Shown here one piece after another: positions 62,000 through 64,000 of a stretch of 64,000 bases of DNA. Position 1 is the first letter of the stretch; every line of letters begins with the position of its first letter. The stretch lies in assembly GCF_038957035.1 (NCBI RefSeq), contig NZ_CP152412.1, positions 8,862,501-8,926,500 of the forward strand, written 5' to 3'. The notes beneath the pieces were generated by a model. The model worked only from the letters and a program-made list of their open reading frames with translations. It ran no database searches and had not been told where the DNA came from. This stretch comes from Bradyrhizobium sp. B097. Its GTDB lineage: Bacteria > Pseudomonadota > Alphaproteobacteria > Rhizobiales > Xanthobacteraceae. Both the position numbers and the translations under genes were made by a program.

Positions 62000-62932
62000 G
62001 AGCCTGACCGAAAAAGCAGTGAGTGATTTCAGTCGGCTGTGATTCCTTCGGATTTGCGAAGATTCGAGGGAGTGCACCATGCCATGGACCAAAATCACTC
62101 GTGCTCAGTATCTGCGGAACGGACTGCGCTATGCAAGCGACATGACCGACGCGGAGTGGCGTCTGATAGCCAGGAAGTTGCCGGGTCGGCGTCGATTGGG
62201 CCGCCCGCGGAAGGTTGATCTGCGCAAGGTGGTCGAGGCCATTTTGTTCATTCTGTCCACCGGCTGCCAATGGCGCGCTCTGCCGCGGGAGTTCCCGCCG
62301 TACTCGACGGTGCAAGGTTATTTCTATACTTGGCGCGATACTCGCCGATGGCACAGGATCGTGAAGGCTCTGGTCCGACAGGCACGGCGCAAACTCGGCC
62401 GCAAGCCGACACCGACGGCGGCCGTCATCGACAGTCAGAGCGCTTCGACGACACAAGCCGGCGGCCCGCGCGGCTTCGATCCGGGCAAACGTGTTAACGG
62501 ACGTAAGCGGCACATCGTCACCGATACCAACGGTCTCTTGCTGGCCGTCCACGTTCACCCAGCCAATGTTCAGGACGTGCATGGTGCAGTCCCCCTACTG
62601 GAGCGCGTGCGAGAGCGCTTTCCGAAACTGCGTCATGTCTTTGCTGACCGGGTTTATCGCGGAAAGCAGCTTGTTGGCGCGCTCTCCCATTGCGGGCCAT
62701 GGACCATTGAGATCGTTCAGCGGCCGCCTGGGGTCAAAGGCTTCCAGCTCTTACCACGACGCTGGGTCGTCGAGCGCACCTTCGCGTGGTTCGGCAGGTG
62801 TCGCCGCCTCTCCAGAGATTTCGAGGGCTCCGCCTCAACTGAGGTCGCCTGGCTCCTCGTAGCCCATCTCAGACTCTTGACCCGACGCCTCGCTACGCCC
62901 TGAAAATACTCAGCTCATTTGGAGTCAGACTC
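62000..62932 (+). mobile_element. IS5-family insertion sequence, IS1031-like group, 933 bp
   Basis: Imperfect terminal inverted repeats of 33 bases are visible: left 62000-62032 starts GAGCCTGAC and right 62900-62932 reads GAGTCTGAC on the reverse strand; 23 of 33 positions match and both end TTTCAG inward. A 3-base target duplication TCA flanks it (61997-61999 and 62933-62935), fitting the TNA rule and GAG ends of the IS1031 group. One transposase gene fills the element. Confidence 0.88.
62079..62903 (+). CDS. IS5-family transposase
   Basis: The 274-residue transposase appears intact. N-terminal DUF4096-type region: MTDAEWRLIARKLPGRRRLGRPRKVDLRKVVEAILFILSTGCQWRALP. The DDE catalytic residues are in AAVIDSQSASTT (Asp), HVFADRVYRGKQ (Asp) and RRWVVERTFAWFGRCRRLSRDFE (Glu). 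No frameshift is needed. The stop overlaps the right inverted repeat. Codon use is more mixed than that of the neighbours, as expected for a mobile gene. Confidence 0.95.
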   Translation: MPWTKITRAQYLRNGLRYASDMTDAEWRLIARKLPGRRRLGRPRKVDLRKVVEAILFILSTGCQWRALPREFPPYSTVQGYFYTWRDTRRWHRIVKALVRQARRKLGRKPTPTAAVIDSQSASTTQAGGPRGFDPGKRVNGRKRHIVTDTNGLLLAVHVHPANVQDVHGAVPLLERVRERFPKLRHVFADRVYRGKQLVGALSHCGPWTIEIVQRPPGVKGFQLLPRRWVVERTFAWFGRCRRLSRDFEGSASTEVAWLLVAHLRLLTRRLATP

Positions 62933-62967
62933 TCAGGATGACGGGATAAATATCTCGCTTCGTGCGC

Positions 62968-63393
62968 TCACGTCGGAATCTCACCGAAATTCTTCCCGAC
63001 CGGCAGCACCGCGTGTCGGATCAGCCGCGAATCCTCGACGCCGGCCTGGCGGTGCTTCACGGCCTCGCGATAGACGGGATCGCGGATCATTTCGACGAAG
63101 GCGGCAACGCTTGGATACTCGGCGATAAAGCAGTGATCCCAGCGCTCGTCTTGCGGACCGATCAGCATCAGCTCGAAGCGGCCCTGCCAGACGATGCGGC
63201 CGCCGAGGCGTTCGAACACCGGCCCGCTCTCGCGGCCGTAGGCGGCATAGGCTTCCGCGCCGGTGGCCTTGCGGCCGTCGGGATAGGCGGCCCATTCGCG
63301 TAAGCGCACCAGATTGAGCATGTGGATCGGGCCCGGCCGGTTGTTGTCCCGGAATTGCGCAAACACGTCTTTCGTCGGGTCGATATGGCCCAT
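62968..63393 (-). CDS. DUF1330-family protein
   Basis: The 141-residue protein starts at ATG 63393. The ferredoxin-like dimer fold is suggested by PIHMLNLVRLREWAAYPDG, EAYAAYGRESGPVFERLGGRIVWQGRFELMLIGPQ, and WDHCFIAEYPSVAAFVEMIRDPVYREAVKHRQAGVEDSRL. The last segment matches the DUF1330 signature. Function is unknown. It starts about 140 bases from the divergent PBP1A gene; a CTACATGTAG palindrome (63422-63431) lies just upstream and might be a regulatory site. Confidence 0.88.
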   Translation of the reverse strand: MGHIDPTKDVFAQFRDNNRPGPIHMLNLVRLREWAAYPDGRKATGAEAYAAYGRESGPVFERLGGRIVWQGRFELMLIGPQDERWDHCFIAEYPSVAAFVEMIRDPVYREAVKHRQAGVEDSRLIRHAVLPVGKNFGEIPT

Positions 63394-63532
63394 GCGATGC
63401 TCCTTTGTTTTGTTGTTCCATCTACATGTAGCATGCACCGCCTCACCTCCTAATCCCACGTTAAGCTTTGCGTAACCGCCCCTTAAACCGGGAACGCTAG
63501 CGTGCACCCCTGTCAGGGTGTGAGCGTTGCGG

Positions 63533-64000
63533 ATGGCGTGGGGACGTAAAAAAGGCGGTGCGCGCAAGGAGCCGCTGTTCGGGCTTCCGGCCGCGCTTGC
63601 CGACCTCCGACTGTCACCCTCCGATCGCGTTCCCGGCGGCAGCGACGACAAGCCTGCCAAATCCAAACCCAAAAGCAGCGATTCCGGCGGCGAGAAACCG
63701 CGGCCGTCGCGCAGCGGCAGCAAGCGGCGCAGCAAGTCGCGCGGCTTCGGCATCGGCCGCCTGTTCTATTGGACTGCGGTGCTCGGCCTGTGGGGCTGCA
63801 TCGCGGTAATCGGTGTCGTGGTGTGGGTCGGCGCGCATCTGCCGCCGATCCAGTCGCTGGAAATTCCCAAGCGTCCGCCGACGATCCAGATCGTCGGCAT
63901 CGACGGCAGCGTGCTGGCGCAGCGCGGCGAAATGGCCGGCGCCAACATCGCGTTGAAGGACCTGCCGCCCTATCTGCCGAAGGCGTTCATCGCCATCGAA
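63533..64000 (+). CDS. mrcA: penicillin-binding protein 1A, N-terminal part (runs off the window)
   Basis: The first 156 residues are visible. A Lys/Arg/Ser-rich cytoplasmic segment (residues 1-75) leads to a membrane anchor (LFYWTAVLGLWGCIAVIGVVVWVGAHLP, about 77-104). QIVGIDGSVLAQRGEMAGANIALKDLPPYLPKAFIAIE is the start of the GT51 glycosyltransferase domain (the catalytic Glu region follows just past the edge). So it should be a bifunctional PBP that polymerises and cross-links peptidoglycan, though the transpeptidase domain cannot be seen. The long basic N-terminus is typical of Rhizobiales PBP1A. Confidence 0.85.
   Translation, partial: MAWGRKKGGARKEPLFGLPAALADLRLSPSDRVPGGSDDKPAKSKPKSSDSGGEKPRPSRSGSKRRSKSRGFGIGRLFYWTAVLGLWGCIAVIGVVVWVGAHLPPIQSLEIPKRPPTIQIVGIDGSVLAQRGEMAGANIALKDLPPYLPKAFIAIE

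Noticed and set aside
62000..62932. Genomic island or integrative element around the IS
   Set aside because: No tRNA, integrase or long direct repeats flank it; the neighbouring genes look core-like, so it is a simple insertion.

Overview
The window is about 64 kb of GC-rich chromosome from an alphaproteobacterium, most likely Bradyrhizobium or a close relative in the Nitrobacteraceae. I base this on recognisable protein sequences (MutS, GlnD, IspG, PcaHG, L32), dense packing, and several families of palindromic intergenic repeats of the kind common in Bradyrhizobium and Rhodopseudomonas. No rRNA, tRNA, CRISPR array or prophage was seen. One insertion sequence is present. Codon use and gene density look core-like over most of the window.

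Layout. 1-5.5 kb: a cut-off c-di-GMP phosphodiesterase, small unknowns, rpmF (L32), mtgA and a farnesyl-type diphosphate synthase. 5.5-13.3 kb: a DUF1345 membrane protein, a caspase-fold protein with a PG-binding-like domain, a small lipoprotein, a GFA protein, an NTF2-fold protein, a Na+/H+ antiporter and a Rieske oxygenase. 13.4-18.2 kb: a four-gene operon in which every product has an export signal: a long coiled-coil/Sel1 protein built from 53-residue repeats, a TAXI-type binding protein, a TagO/VasI-like protein and a DsrE-like protein. 18.5-24.1 kb: TauD-like dioxygenase, ispG, a rhodanese, an EamA exporter and a Zur-like regulator. 24.2-27.6 kb: marR-emrA-emrB efflux operon with a clear operator. 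27.9-33.7 kb: an orphan amino-acid-type binding protein, then a deacetylase/VOC/SnoaL/Gfo-Idh operon divergent from a LysR regulator. 33.6-38.1 kb: an AroE-like dehydrogenase, an ArsR-SRPBCC pair, and pcaF-pcaH-pcaG for protocatechuate breakdown. 38.3-42.2 kb: mutS and a HEAT-like unknown. 42.2-46.5 kb: a membrane protein, OsmC, and a sulfonate/nitrate-type ABC transporter. 46.7-49.5 kb: glnD. 49.6-52.9 kb: a two-gene c-di-GMP-controlled polysaccharide synthase/HlyD unit. 53.3-56.8 kb: a PAS histidine kinase with two response regulators. 57.0-58.7 kb: a pair of tiny Cys-rich proteins, a 38-residue membrane protein, ogt and DUF1304. 58.9-61.7 kb: two tandem paralogous binding proteins. 62.0-62.9 kb: an IS5-family (IS1031-like) element. 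The window ends with a DUF1330 protein and the start of a penicillin-binding protein 1A.

How the genes work together. The clearest functional groups are the pca cluster (ring cleavage and thiolysis, with an AroE-like enzyme about 1 kb downstream of pcaG that could feed it), the MarR-controlled EmrAB pump, the ABC transporter divergent from glnD, and the membrane synthase whose C-terminal PilZ domain should answer to c-di-GMP, the same signal handled by the EAL protein at the left edge. The most promising undescribed unit is the 13.4-18.2 kb envelope operon, which joins a type VI-associated TagO-like protein to a TAXI receptor and a repetitive coiled coil without any secretion apparatus or TRAP permease in view. 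Small ORFs at 56,998-57,551 are a second candidate.
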